Of a stretch of 64,000 nucleotides of DNA, positions 19,955-28,955 are shown one piece after another. Source of the DNA: Prolixibacteraceae bacterium JC049 (GTDB lineage Bacteria; Bacteroidota; Bacteroidia; Bacteroidales; Prolixibacteraceae); contig SACZ01000002.1 of the NCBI GenBank assembly GCA_023369685.1, positions 1 through 64,000 on the forward strand, read 5' to 3'. The translations under genes were made by a program, and so were the position numbers. The notes below the pieces were generated by a model. It worked only from the letters and a program-made list of their open reading frames with translations. It had not been told where the DNA came from and made no database searches. Each line of letters starts with the position of its first letter. The stretch's first letter is position 1.

Positions 19955-21307
19955 TTATCCTAATTCTTTAATCATTACGTTGATACCCTGACGAAGGATT
20001 GACTGAACTTCAATTTTTGAAGTACACGCGTATTCACACAATGCTAAATCCTCTTCAATCACTTCATAAATTCCCAACTGCTCCATTTTATCGATATCGT
20101 TTACAATAATCGATTTCAATAAGAATACAGGCAGAATATCCATTGGTAAAAACTTCTCGTATTGCTCACTCAACACAAAAGCACGCTCTCCACCATTCAT
20201 ATTGGCAGTCATTGTGTACTCTTTTTTAGGGAATAAGCTCGACAAGAATGTTTTACTAGCACTGAACTTGTTGACTCCTGGCAATGCCCAACCAAAGAAC
20301 TCATGCTCGTCGCCTTCTGGGATAACGGTAACCTGTGAGCCGTAATGACTCAAATAGTTATCCTTTTCCACTTTAGTTCCGGTCAATACATTACCACTAA
20401 TGTAGCGTTCGTTCACCTCTTGATTGGTTTTTCCTTCCAATAAAACAGAAAGGTTAGCTCCCGCAATTGTACGATAGTAACGAGGTGCTTTCACTTCCGA
20501 ACCAGTTAAAGCAATCACTTTACGTGCATCGTATTTTCCAGTTAAGAACAAACGACCAATAGTTACTACATCTTGTACATTTACTGTCCAAACACGCTCG
20601 CCTTTATTAATAGGTGAAACATGATGGATTTGAACTCCCACGTTACCTACAGGGTGTTTTCCTGTAAATTGTGTGATTTCAACATTTTTAGTTGCTGCAA
20701 ATGGCTTATTAGCGCCAGCTGCTGGTAAACCTAAATGAACTTTACCATCGGTTAGTTGAGCAAGAGCATCAATTCCCGCTTGAAACTCTTTCTCTTGCCC
20801 CGAAACAATCAATTCGTAATTTGGTGCAAGAGGTGCAGAATCGAAACATGATACAAAAATGGCTTTTGGCGTATCTGTCGGTTGTGCAACAACACCATAT
20901 GGACGCTGAATAATTAACGGCCACAATCCACTCTTCAACAACTCCTCTTTTACATCCTCACGTGAAAGCGATTTAGGTTCAGCTTTTTTGAACTCCTCGA
21001 AAGCATTGCTTCCATCCGCCTCGACAACTACTTCCAAAATGCGACGACGCTCACCGCGATTAATGGCAACCACTTTACCACTAACCGGAGATGCGAACAT
21101 TACATCTGGTTTGTATTTGTCAAAAAACAAAGGAGAACCGGCTTTCACCTCATGTCCTACCTTCACCATTAGCTTCGGAGTCAATCCAGGAAAATCCGTT
21201 GGCTTAACCGCATACGTGCGGGCAGCCTGGGCCTCTTCGATTACCTCGTCGGCCTTTCCTTTCAGCTTAATATTTAATCCGCTGCGTAGTTTGATTATTT
21301 TTGACAT
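19955..21307 (-). CDS. nqrA: Na+-translocating NADH:quinone reductase subunit A
   Basis: 450 residues, usual length. Soluble cytoplasmic subunit implicated in quinone interaction. Starts MSKIIKLRSGLNIKLKG and contains FPGLTPKLMVKVGHEVKAG, GKHPVGNVGVQIHH and a C-terminal CEYACTSK segment, all typical. First gene of the operon nqrABCDEF, which is complete in order and uninterrupted. A good -33/-7 promoter candidate lies just upstream. Confidence 0.97.
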   Translation of the reverse strand: MSKIIKLRSGLNIKLKGKADEVIEEAQAARTYAVKPTDFPGLTPKLMVKVGHEVKAGSPLFFDKYKPDVMFASPVSGKVVAINRGERRRILEVVVEADGSNAFEEFKKAEPKSLSREDVKEELLKSGLWPLIIQRPYGVVAQPTDTPKAIFVSCFDSAPLAPNYELIVSGQEKEFQAGIDALAQLTDGKVHLGLPAAGANKPFAATKNVEITQFTGKHPVGNVGVQIHHVSPINKGERVWTVNVQDVVTIGRLFLTGKYDARKVIALTGSEVKAPRYYRTIAGANLSVLLEGKTNQEVNERYISGNVLTGTKVEKDNYLSHYGSQVTVIPEGDEHEFFGWALPGVNKFSASKTFLSSLFPKKEYTMTANMNGGERAFVLSEQYEKFLPMDILPVFLLKSIIVNDIDKMEQLGIYEVIEEDLALCEYACTSKIEVQSILRQGINVMIKELG

Positions 21308-21337
21308 CGCGTGTTTTGGTATTAAAAATTTGGCTCA

Positions 21338-21370
21338 CAAAAGTACATAAATAAAAAATCTTTTCACAAT
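21338..21370 (-). promoter_or_regulatory. Promoter candidate for nqrABCDEF
   Basis: Minus strand: ATTG at 21370-21367 (consensus TTTG), 21-base spacer, then TACTTTTG at 21345-21338 (consensus TAnnTTTG). Both element and spacing fit the Bacteroidota housekeeping sigma factor. Start of transcription expected near 21330, about 25 bases before nqrA. Confidence 0.6.
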
Positions 21371-21513
21371 CTTTGTTGCGTTGATATTCAATAAAATCGG
21401 CGTTCATACGTTTTCATTTTAACATGAAAAACAGAACGTTATCAATTATCTATATTTTTTAATTTTTCAAAATAATTATTACCCCGAATTAATGTTTTTT
21501 TAAATTAAATCAG

Positions 21514-22797
21514 ATGAACTCACAAAATATCTATCGTTTCATTTACACTCTATCGCTAATTATTGCCATAAATATAAATACTTTCGCATCCGATAATGTC
21601 TTTTACAAAAATAGAGTATTCCGATCAAACATTAAAACAACTCAGCTCTTTAATTCGAAATCAAATTTATCTTATCCTGTCATCGAATTAAATAGTGATG
21701 AGCAGCTTACATTATTATTCGACGAGCTTTCCGACGAATCGAAGGACTACTATTACACCGTAAAACACTGTACTTCGAATTGGCAGGAATCATTTCTTCA
21801 ACCATACGATTACATCGAAGGATTCGACAATCAGCCTATCGACAATTTCGAGCACTCTTTCAACACTAATATCAGCTACATTAATTACCAGGTAAATATT
21901 CCAAATGACGATTTTCAATTGAAAATTAGTGGTAACTATGTAATCATCGTGTATGAAAACAACGATATGGAGAATATTGTTTTAACACAGCGATTTTCTG
22001 TCTATCAATCTCGCATATCGTTAAATACGACACTAAAAAAAGCGACATTCGATGGGGCTAATCCTAAAAACCAGGAATTGGATTTTTCCATTCTACATCC
22101 CGACTATACCATTACTAATCCACACGATGAAATTTCGGTTCATGTCCTGCAAAACGGACGTTCCGACACAGAACGCACATTCAACAAACCACAATACATT
22201 CGGGAGAAAACACTGGTTTATGATTTCGAGAAAGAAAATATCTACCCTGGAGAAAATGAATTCAGGTATTTCAATTGTAAAAATCTAAAGATAGTTACCG
22301 AAAACATTGCACAAATTAGCTATCACCAACCTTATACTCATTTCACTCTTCAACCCGAAGAGATTAGAAGTTTTAAGGATTATGAGTATTACGATGAACT
22401 AAATGGGAAGTTCGCCATAGATTGCCGACAAGGCAATGAACCACGCCTGGAAGCTGATTACGTTTGGGTTCATTTTACACTTTATATGGAAAGTCCTTTA
22501 ATTGGTGGGAACATTCATATTTTTGGAGGATTAACCAACTGGACACTTTCTCCAGACACCAAAATGACCTACAACATCGAACAACGACGATACGAAGGTC
22601 AGTTATTATTGAAACAAGGCTACTACAATTATCAATATGCTTTTGTCAACGAAAATGGAATTACCACTCAAAACATTGAAGGCAGTCACTACGAAACTGA
22701 AAACGATTATCAAATATTCGTGTATCACAAAAGCTACTCAGAGCGATATGAACAACTAATTGGCTACAAATTGGTAAATACAAGAAAGGGGCTGTAA
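21514..22797 (+). CDS. Type IX secretion system plug protein (DUF5103 family)
   Basis: 427 residues. Signal peptide to about residue 26 (INTFAS), then a beta-rich protein of the DUF5103 family: YYYTVKHCTSNWQES, the YDYIEGF segment, YINYQVNIPND and the C-terminal HIFGGLTNW and GYYNYQYAF segments are characteristic. In Flavobacterium this family includes the Plug protein that closes the SprA translocon of the type IX secretion system on its periplasmic side. It is transcribed divergently from nqrA and converges on susD. Its presence implies a T9SS, whose other genes are not adjacent. Confidence 0.85.
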   Translation: MNSQNIYRFIYTLSLIIAININTFASDNVFYKNRVFRSNIKTTQLFNSKSNLSYPVIELNSDEQLTLLFDELSDESKDYYYTVKHCTSNWQESFLQPYDYIEGFDNQPIDNFEHSFNTNISYINYQVNIPNDDFQLKISGNYVIIVYENNDMENIVLTQRFSVYQSRISLNTTLKKATFDGANPKNQELDFSILHPDYTITNPHDEISVHVLQNGRSDTERTFNKPQYIREKTLVYDFEKENIYPGENEFRYFNCKNLKIVTENIAQISYHQPYTHFTLQPEEIRSFKDYEYYDELNGKFAIDCRQGNEPRLEADYVWVHFTLYMESPLIGGNIHIFGGLTNWTLSPDTKMTYNIEQRRYEGQLLLKQGYYNYQYAFVNENGITTQNIEGSHYETENDYQIFVYHKSYSERYEQLIGYKLVNTRKGL

Positions 22798-22931
22798 AAA
22801 CCAGTAAAACAGACGTGCTCCCCATTCTTCGTTTATTTAATCTTCACCAGTAACATTATTGATATTTTCCCAAAACTCCATTTAAAGCTATTGTCAAAAC
22901 ATTAATGCTCACTTGGCAATAAAGTTCAAGA

Positions 22932-22972
22932 CAAAAAAAACGAGTCATCCCAAACTTAATTGAGATGACTCG
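22932..22972 (-). terminator. Rho-independent terminator after susCD
   Basis: CGAGTCATC at 22941-22949 pairs perfectly with 22964-22972. On the minus strand the stem extends to 13 pairs through one G.U, with a hexaloop, and runs into T8. Serves the susCD transcript; the opposite strand has no T run. Confidence 0.85.
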
Positions 22973-22983
22973 CTGAGCTAACT

Positions 22984-23040
22984 AAGAGGAACCCGAAGGC
23001 TCCTCTTGCTGCTATTACTCACAGGTCCAGTAAAACTGGA
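22984..23040. other. Two further small hairpins between susD and its terminator
   Basis: 22984-22990 (AAGAGGA) pairs with 23001-23007, and TCCAGT at 23026-23031 pairs with ACTGGA at 23035-23040 around a 3-base loop. Neither is followed by a T run. They may protect the 3' end of the susCD message. Confidence 0.5.
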
Positions 23041-23053
23041 GCTATAGAAAAGA

Positions 23054-24457
23054 CTAGTTCTTATCCCACCAAACTCTATCTGTAATAGTTAGACCTTGTG
23101 GCATATTGGCATTATTGTATTCTCTTTCACTCTGAGGATAAGGCAAACGTCTTGGAATAGCGCTTGTCTTTGCTCCTGTAGCCAATGAAAGATTGAAAAT
23201 ACTTGAGTGTCTTCTCCAATCAGAGAAAGTTTCCTCTTGCAAGAATGTTGCAATGTATTTTGCTTTAATAATTTTCTCTAATGTAATAGTTGCAGCAGTT
23301 TCAGCAGCATTTCGGCCTTCCCACTCTGCATTGCTTACATTATACTTTGCCAACGAAGCTTTTACCGCATCGTTATATGCAGCTGCTGCTGCAGCTTTAT
23401 CTGGTGATGACTTAGAAAAGTTAGCTTCAGCTTCAATAAACTTAATTTCGGCATAAGTAACCAAATTAACTAAGGCATCTGCTTTCATGAACATAGCACC
23501 AATAAATGATTTGCCATCCTTAGACGTAGCACCTGGCTCCAATCCAACATACTCACCATCTCCATTAGGAGCAGCATAAACAGGTAAGCGTGGATCTTGA
23601 TCACCATTATTCTTCATCAAGTCAACCAAATATTTACCAACACCACCAATATATCCTGTACGCTGATCTTCATACTGGAACAAAGGAGCATTTTCTGCCT
23701 TAGCTGTACCAAACTGGAAAGTAAGGTCATCGGCATTTGAAGAGAATGCATTTGGAATAGCACTTAATGCAGCAGAGTAAGCAGCATCTCCATTCACTTT
23801 CGAAAGGTGAATATTAAAACGAGCTTTCAATGCATAAGCAGCTTTTTTCCACTTATCCAAATCTCCAGCATACATCAAATCATCCTCACCCGGAGAAGAA
23901 ACACTAGAAGCAGCTCCTAGGTCACTAATTGCTCCATCCAAAAGACCAAATAATTCAGAATAAATTTGCTCTTGTGTTTGATAAGTAGCTGTAATATTCC
24001 CGTCATCTCCTTTAAAAGCATCGCTATAAGGAACATCTCCCCACATATCTGTAGTTACACCTAGTTTATAAGCCATTAAAACTTTACCAACACCAGCATA
24101 ATGTGTAGCTCCCTCCGCAGTTGCTTGATCGATAATTCTTCTCAAATCCATCAAGGTTCCCGCATAAGTATAATATCTCCAAAGGTTCTCAACATCTGCC
24201 TCGTTAGTACCATAAGTTTCATGACGGGCAGCATGGTTGGCAACACCATTAATATGTTGTACCCAATAACCTGTATATCTTGACAATTCACCACCTGCAG
24301 AGTAGCTAATACCTCCTTGAGCTGAAGGCAAGATAAGACTTACAGGCACTTTCGTTGGATTATTCGGATCATTATTTAAATCTGTGTCAATCCACTCTTC
24401 ACACGATGTAAACCCCACCGTAAGAAGAACCAAAATCACTATATATATCTTTTTCAT
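23054..24457 (-). CDS. SusD-like outer-membrane lipoprotein (SusD-like_2 type)
   Basis: 467 residues. Lipoprotein signal with Cys19 (GFTSCEEW), followed by the D-x-N-N-D-P-N-N-P-T segment common in the SusD_2/SusD-like family. Helical TPR-like core, with AALKARFNIHLSK and the C-terminal RRLPYPQSEREYN typical of this group. SusD-like proteins cap the SusC barrel and bind the incoming ligand at the cell surface. Follows susC by 18 bases. This subfamily is often found with peptide or unknown-substrate transporters, so a starch or polysaccharide substrate should not be assumed. Confidence 0.92.
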   Translation of the reverse strand: MKKIYIVILVLLTVGFTSCEEWIDTDLNNDPNNPTKVPVSLILPSAQGGISYSAGGELSRYTGYWVQHINGVANHAARHETYGTNEADVENLWRYYTYAGTLMDLRRIIDQATAEGATHYAGVGKVLMAYKLGVTTDMWGDVPYSDAFKGDDGNITATYQTQEQIYSELFGLLDGAISDLGAASSVSSPGEDDLMYAGDLDKWKKAAYALKARFNIHLSKVNGDAAYSAALSAIPNAFSSNADDLTFQFGTAKAENAPLFQYEDQRTGYIGGVGKYLVDLMKNNGDQDPRLPVYAAPNGDGEYVGLEPGATSKDGKSFIGAMFMKADALVNLVTYAEIKFIEAEANFSKSSPDKAAAAAAYNDAVKASLAKYNVSNAEWEGRNAAETAATITLEKIIKAKYIATFLQEETFSDWRRHSSIFNLSLATGAKTSAIPRRLPYPQSEREYNNANMPQGLTITDRVWWDKN

Positions 24458-24475
24458 TTTATCAGCAATTTAATA

Positions 24476-27400
24476 TTAGAAATTCACTTTCAAACCAAAC
24501 ACAACTGACTTAGTTCCCGGCATATTGAAATAGTCAAGTCCCTGAGCATTACTAGCTCCCATCAAACTTGTTTCTGGATCAACACCAGTATAATCAGTAA
24601 TAAGAATCAAGTTATTCCCTGTAATAGAGAATGAAGCAGAAGAAGCACCAATCTTACTTAAGATCGACTTAGGAAGATCGTAAGACAAGCTAACTTCTCT
24701 TAAACGAATCCAACCTGCATCTTCAATTGCTGGCTCTGATACTCCGGCCCAACCATTGTCAATATTCAGCCAATAGTTCTGATCTAATGTTACAGATTTT
24801 GTATTATTAGCTCCTGTACTCTCGATGATACCATCGAATACTTTTGTTGCTGTACGATCTTCTGTAATCTTAGCTGTACCGAAATACTTCAATACATTCT
24901 TTGTTCCGTTCCACATTTTACCTCCATGCTTGATATCAATCAATCCCGATAGAGTTAATGCTTTATATTTGAAAGTATTTGTAATACCCATTGTCCACTC
25001 TGGAAGTGCATCCCCTAAGTATACCATAGTCGCATCACGCTGTGGATATCCATTATCATCCAACAACATAACACCTTGGTCATTTCTTTTCCACTTCGTT
25101 CCGTAAATAGAACCATATGATTTTCCAACAATCGCACGCATCTGTGCACTTGTAAATCCACCTAAAGAAACGTTAGGTACACCTTCTGCCAATTCAGTTA
25201 CCTCATTTTTATTCTTTGTGAAGTTCACATTCACATCCCATGAGAAATCTTTTGTTTTCAATGGTGTTCCTGATAGTACTAGCTCAACCCCTTTATTATA
25301 CATTGATGCTGCATTCATTACTTGAGCAACATATCCTGAAGTACCTGAAATAGGCACACTCAAAATCAAATCTTCATTCTTGTTGTCATAGTAAGAAATA
25401 TCAAGTCCTAAACGGTTTTTGAAGAAACGCAAATCTAAACCTACCTCAAACGACTTCAATTTCTCTGGTTTCAAAGCACCATTACCTTTAGTATCACCTA
25501 CCGCAAATGCAGGCTGTCCATTAAATGGATAAGTAATACCATCAGTAGAACCATCACCATATCCTGGAAGTTCGTACGTAGTAGTTGTTGCATAAATAAA
25601 TGCATCATTCGCCAAAATCGAATAAGAAGTTCTAAGCTTACCAAAACTTAAAATTGAGTTATCGAAGGCTGGTAATTCGCTAAATACAAATCCAACGTTT
25701 GCTGAAGGATAAAAGAACGAATTATTTCCTTTAGGAAGAGTAGTTGACCACTCATTACGCCCTGTTACATTAAAGAATAACATATTCTTATACCCAACAC
25801 CTAAATCGGCATAGAAAGCAGCTGTTCTCTTATTGCTCTCTGACTCACGTACTAATTGTGTTTTCGTATTTGAAATATGGTAAAACTTAGGAATAGTTAA
25901 GTTATCCCCTTGTACATATACTTGCTGATAACGTGACTCATATAAATTCCATCCACCCAAAGCAGTGAAATTAATATCGTCAGTAATATCTTTATTGAAT
26001 GACAAGATTAGATCTGAGTTGATATCACGATTAAAGTGCTCATCCACTTGAATCTGTCCAGCTCTCTTATCGTTTGAATGAATAGCCATGTTTAGTTTAC
26101 GCTTATCTGTGTAAACATCGACACCAACTTTATACTTCAACTTCAAATTCTTCTGAATATCCCACTCAAAACCTACATTACCAATCAAACGGTCTACTTT
26201 ATCTTTCAACTGGTTGTTGTTAGCAGTCCAATAAGGGTTATCATAACCAGTGTATCCTCGATACGATCTTTGGCGTCCATCCTCAAACTCATAACCTGCT
26301 GCATTATCGAATGAAGGAGAAGATCTCAATAATCCTAACATAACTCCTGAAACATTCGATCCTTGCTGAATTCTGGTACCACCAGAATAGATATAGTTAG
26401 CAGATCCCATAAACTTAAAGCTATCAGAAACCTTAAATTCACCTGAAATCATAAACGATCGCTTCTTAAATGTGTTTTCTGGAACGATACCTTTACTTTC
26501 AAGATCTCCTGCAGATAAATAGAAAGTTCCATTTTTACTTCCACCACTCATACTAATCGAGTTGTTGAAAGTAACACCTGTTCTAAAGAACTCAAACTTG
26601 TCATAAGCTTGTGCTGGAGTTCCATTTCCTTGTCCTTTGGGCACCAAATTACCGCGTGGATCCCACTTAGTATCTGCGCCATCATACTCTAGATCTGAAA
26701 TAGCTGGCCCCCATGAGAAAGGAGAAAACTGAGCATAATTTCCACCAAAGCCTTGAGCATATTTCGTTTGCAAACCAGGAGTCTGACTAATCTTGTCAAT
26801 TCTTACACTAGAGCTGATTGAAATATCAACTTTTTTGCCAGCATTGGCTTTACCTTTTTTAGTAGTAATAATAATTACACCATTTGCTGCACGTAGTCCA
26901 TAAAGTGCTGTAGCAGCACCTCCTTTAAGAACCGACATTGTTTCAATATCATCTGGATTAAGGTCGATAGCACGGTTTGAAAAACCTACACTTCCTGTTA
27001 AATTATTACGACCATCATCTGGATTTCCTGAGTAATTTTGATCATTATTAATAGGAATTCCATCCACAACAAACAACGGCTGATTATTACCAGTAATAGA
27101 AGCTGCTCCACGAATGGTTACAAACGAAGAACCTCCGGCAACACCCGAAGAACTTGTAACCTGAACACCTGCCACTTTACCTCCAATAGAGTTAAGTACG
27201 TTGGCATTATTACCTTTTGTCAACTCTCCCGAACCAACCTCTTGAACCGCATATCCAAGAGCCTTGGCTTCTCTCTTAATTCCCATTGCTGTTACAACTA
27301 CCTCATCTACCCCAATAGCTTCTGGTAATAAAACAACATCAATCTTAGAATTTCCTGCAATAGCAACCTCTTGAGTCTTCATTCCTACGAATGAGAATAC

Positions 27401-27613
27401 AAGAGTTTTAGCGTCATCGGGCACAGACAATGTATAAATACCATCAAAATCAGTAGTAATACCTACTGTCGTCCCTTTAACAACAACTGATACGCCAGGT
27501 ATCGGCTGTCCATCATCTTCAGATGTAACTGTACCTGTGATTTTTCTTGTCTGTGCTAATACAGAAGTAATACCTATAGCTACAAACAAGACTAATAGCG
27601 TTAATCTTTTCAT
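24476..27613 (-). CDS. SusC/RagA-family TonB-dependent transporter
   Basis: 1045 residues. Signal peptide 1-20, a carboxypeptidase-D-regulatory-like domain (about 22-100: GQPIPGVSVVVKGT, GITTDFDGIYTLSV), the TonB box region with GVDEVVVTAMGIKRE, a plug domain (about 110-230, with IRGAASITG and LFVVDGIPIN), GLRAANGVIIITTKKG, then a barrel ending VVFGLKVNF. Imports ligands across the outer membrane with TonB energy together with the SusD partner downstream. No sigma/anti-sigma, HTCS or degradative enzyme gene adjoins the pair, so the substrate cannot be inferred. Confidence 0.95.
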   Translation of the reverse strand: MKRLTLLVLFVAIGITSVLAQTRKITGTVTSEDDGQPIPGVSVVVKGTTVGITTDFDGIYTLSVPDDAKTLVFSFVGMKTQEVAIAGNSKIDVVLLPEAIGVDEVVVTAMGIKREAKALGYAVQEVGSGELTKGNNANVLNSIGGKVAGVQVTSSSGVAGGSSFVTIRGAASITGNNQPLFVVDGIPINNDQNYSGNPDDGRNNLTGSVGFSNRAIDLNPDDIETMSVLKGGAATALYGLRAANGVIIITTKKGKANAGKKVDISISSSVRIDKISQTPGLQTKYAQGFGGNYAQFSPFSWGPAISDLEYDGADTKWDPRGNLVPKGQGNGTPAQAYDKFEFFRTGVTFNNSISMSGGSKNGTFYLSAGDLESKGIVPENTFKKRSFMISGEFKVSDSFKFMGSANYIYSGGTRIQQGSNVSGVMLGLLRSSPSFDNAAGYEFEDGRQRSYRGYTGYDNPYWTANNNQLKDKVDRLIGNVGFEWDIQKNLKLKYKVGVDVYTDKRKLNMAIHSNDKRAGQIQVDEHFNRDINSDLILSFNKDITDDINFTALGGWNLYESRYQQVYVQGDNLTIPKFYHISNTKTQLVRESESNKRTAAFYADLGVGYKNMLFFNVTGRNEWSTTLPKGNNSFFYPSANVGFVFSELPAFDNSILSFGKLRTSYSILANDAFIYATTTTYELPGYGDGSTDGITYPFNGQPAFAVGDTKGNGALKPEKLKSFEVGLDLRFFKNRLGLDISYYDNKNEDLILSVPISGTSGYVAQVMNAASMYNKGVELVLSGTPLKTKDFSWDVNVNFTKNKNEVTELAEGVPNVSLGGFTSAQMRAIVGKSYGSIYGTKWKRNDQGVMLLDDNGYPQRDATMVYLGDALPEWTMGITNTFKYKALTLSGLIDIKHGGKMWNGTKNVLKYFGTAKITEDRTATKVFDGIIESTGANNTKSVTLDQNYWLNIDNGWAGVSEPAIEDAGWIRLREVSLSYDLPKSILSKIGASSASFSITGNNLILITDYTGVDPETSLMGASNAQGLDYFNMPGTKSVVFGLKVNF

Positions 27614-27657
27614 AGAGATACATTTAAATTAAACAATATTTGGTATGCATGCAGAGA

Positions 27658-27665
27658 CAAAACTA
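27658..27665 (-). promoter_or_regulatory. -7 box candidate for susCD
   Basis: Minus strand TAGTTTTG, identical to the box before the giant surface gene and matching TAnnTTTG, about 45 bases before the susC start. No good -33 element. Confidence 0.4.
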
Positions 27666-27725
27666 ATACTTTTTTCTTTGGTTTTACATTTTTTAACAAT
27701 TCGAAGCTTTTATTTTTCAATAACA

Positions 27726-27742
27726 TTGGCACAACTATTGCT
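27726..27742 (+). promoter_or_regulatory. Sigma-54 (-24/-12) promoter-like element
   Basis: Reads TTGGCAC-AACTA-TTGCT. GG and GC are ten bases apart, the spacing RpoN requires, and the bases match the TTGGCAC-N5-TTGCW consensus throughout. It points right, away from susC, into a stretch with no plus-strand gene. It may drive an unannotated RNA or be a chance match. Confidence 0.35.
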
Positions 27743-28055
27743 TAATCACAAATCAAAAGTTGCAGCCTATTTATTTTTTCATTCTATCATTCAAAAACTC
27801 CCAATACATGTATTTCAACACATTTCTCAGACACATTCAAAACATAATATACACCATCCCATAAGCTGTTTTTAAATATTGATCCTTTAAAACAGCATTT
27901 AACGATACTTTTTACGCCTCAAACAAAACATAATATCAAATTCATAAGCAAAGCACTAAATTCACTTACAATTCATAAAAACAAGACAAAATAAACTCCT
28001 TTGGACTAAGGAAGGAGAAGAGTTTAAATCAACGTTAACAAAATCTCAGAGGATA

Positions 28056-28772
28056 CTATTTTTTTATTACAGAATACAACTGAGATAGCTGATTTATAAA
28101 AAAAGTAGAAGTTTTTGTAGAAGAATTGGGATAAAATTCATTTTTAGGAGAGAAATAAACCTGATCGATTCCGAAATTTTTACCCCCAACAATATCTGCA
28201 TCCCACGAATCACCAATTATTATACTATTACTCTTCTTGGAATTGGTAGTTTTAATGGCCATTTCAAAAATCTTCTTATTGGGTTTTGGAGAACCGATTA
28301 CTTCTGAGATAAAAACACGCTCGAAATACTTAGCCAAATCGCTTTTTTCCAATTTCTCCAGCTGCACTTGTCTAAACCCATTCGTGATGATAAACATTCG
28401 GACTTTCCCATGGAAATAATCCAACACTTCACGAGCTCCATCAATCAAATGAGTTTGCTCACTCATATGTTTCAAATATGCCTCGTTTATAAATTCTCCA
28501 TCAATGGAGAGTTCTGGCAAAAACAGAGCAATACTCTCTTCAAAACGTCGTCGAATTAATTCTGCTTTAGGCAAAGTTCTTTCTCGGTAAGCTTTCCACA
28601 GTTGGTCGTTAATAATATTGTATTCTACCAAGAACTCGTCAAAACCTGGCAATTGCTCTAACACACCGCATTCATCTAAGGCTAACTCCAAAGCGACTTC
28701 CGAATTACGTTTAAAATCCCAAATAGTATTATCTAAATCGAAAAAAAGTGAAGTATATCTGAACAATTCCAT
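28056..28772 (-). CDS. HAD-superfamily hydrolase (YjjG-like nucleotidase)
   Basis: 238 residues. HAD motif I FFDLDNTIWDF (nucleophile Asp in DLDNT), motif II ITNGF, conserved Lys in GSPKPNKKIFE, and motif IV IIGDSWDADI. The order and the WDF after motif I resemble the YjjG family of 5'-nucleotidases/dUMP phosphatases, which remove non-canonical pyrimidine nucleotides. Stands alone on the minus strand between the susC region and the small-RNA candidate. Substrate assignment is by resemblance only. Confidence 0.85.
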   Translation of the reverse strand: MELFRYTSLFFDLDNTIWDFKRNSEVALELALDECGVLEQLPGFDEFLVEYNIINDQLWKAYRERTLPKAELIRRRFEESIALFLPELSIDGEFINEAYLKHMSEQTHLIDGAREVLDYFHGKVRMFIITNGFRQVQLEKLEKSDLAKYFERVFISEVIGSPKPNKKIFEMAIKTTNSKKSNSIIIGDSWDADIVGGKNFGIDQVYFSPKNEFYPNSSTKTSTFFINQLSQLYSVIKK

Positions 28773-28835
28773 CTAAAAAAACTTAATAAAAGAGTAATTT
28801 GTCTTAATTTAAATAACGAGTTTAATTCAATAAAG

Positions 28836-28955
28836 AAATCTTGTTGTTCATCTATTGTCGCTATCCAGGCGACGTAATTGGTAAGTAATAGATGATGATT
28901 TCATGGCTAAAGGGGAAGAGAGGGATCTAACGATTCCTCTCTGTTTTTTTATTAT
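28836..28955 (+). ncRNA. Candidate small RNA with its own terminator
   Basis: Between two minus-strand genes, the plus strand can fold into a nested stem: CATCTATT at 28849-28856 pairs with AATAGATG at 28887-28894, enclosing GTCGC 28857-28861 paired with GCGAC 28869-28873. It is followed by a 10-bp terminator stem 28917-28926/28933-28942, loop of six, then G and T7. One terminator pair is G.U on the plus strand and would be A.C on the minus strand, favouring a plus transcript. No family recognised; the 5' end is a guess, and no clear promoter was found. Confidence 0.45.
28917..28950 (+). terminator. Rho-independent terminator, plus strand
   Basis: 10-bp stem with one G.U, six-base loop and T7 on the plus strand. 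It overlaps the last codon of the minus-strand rsmI gene. No plus-strand protein gene precedes it. Confidence 0.7.

Larger units (their letters stand above)
27614..28055. other. Gene-free stretch upstream of susC
   Basis: 442 bases, AT-rich. Holds the susC -7 candidate, a sigma-54-like element on the plus strand at 27726-27742, and an imperfect hairpin near 27863-27896 (GCTGTTTT pairing with AAAACAGC). A short plus-strand open frame here has no gene-like features and I did not call it. Confidence 0.55.

Noticed and set aside
27645-27875. 76-codon plus-strand frame downstream of the susC promoter region
   Set aside because: It begins upstream of the sigma-54-like site, has no domain or signal, and its composition reflects AT-rich intergenic DNA.
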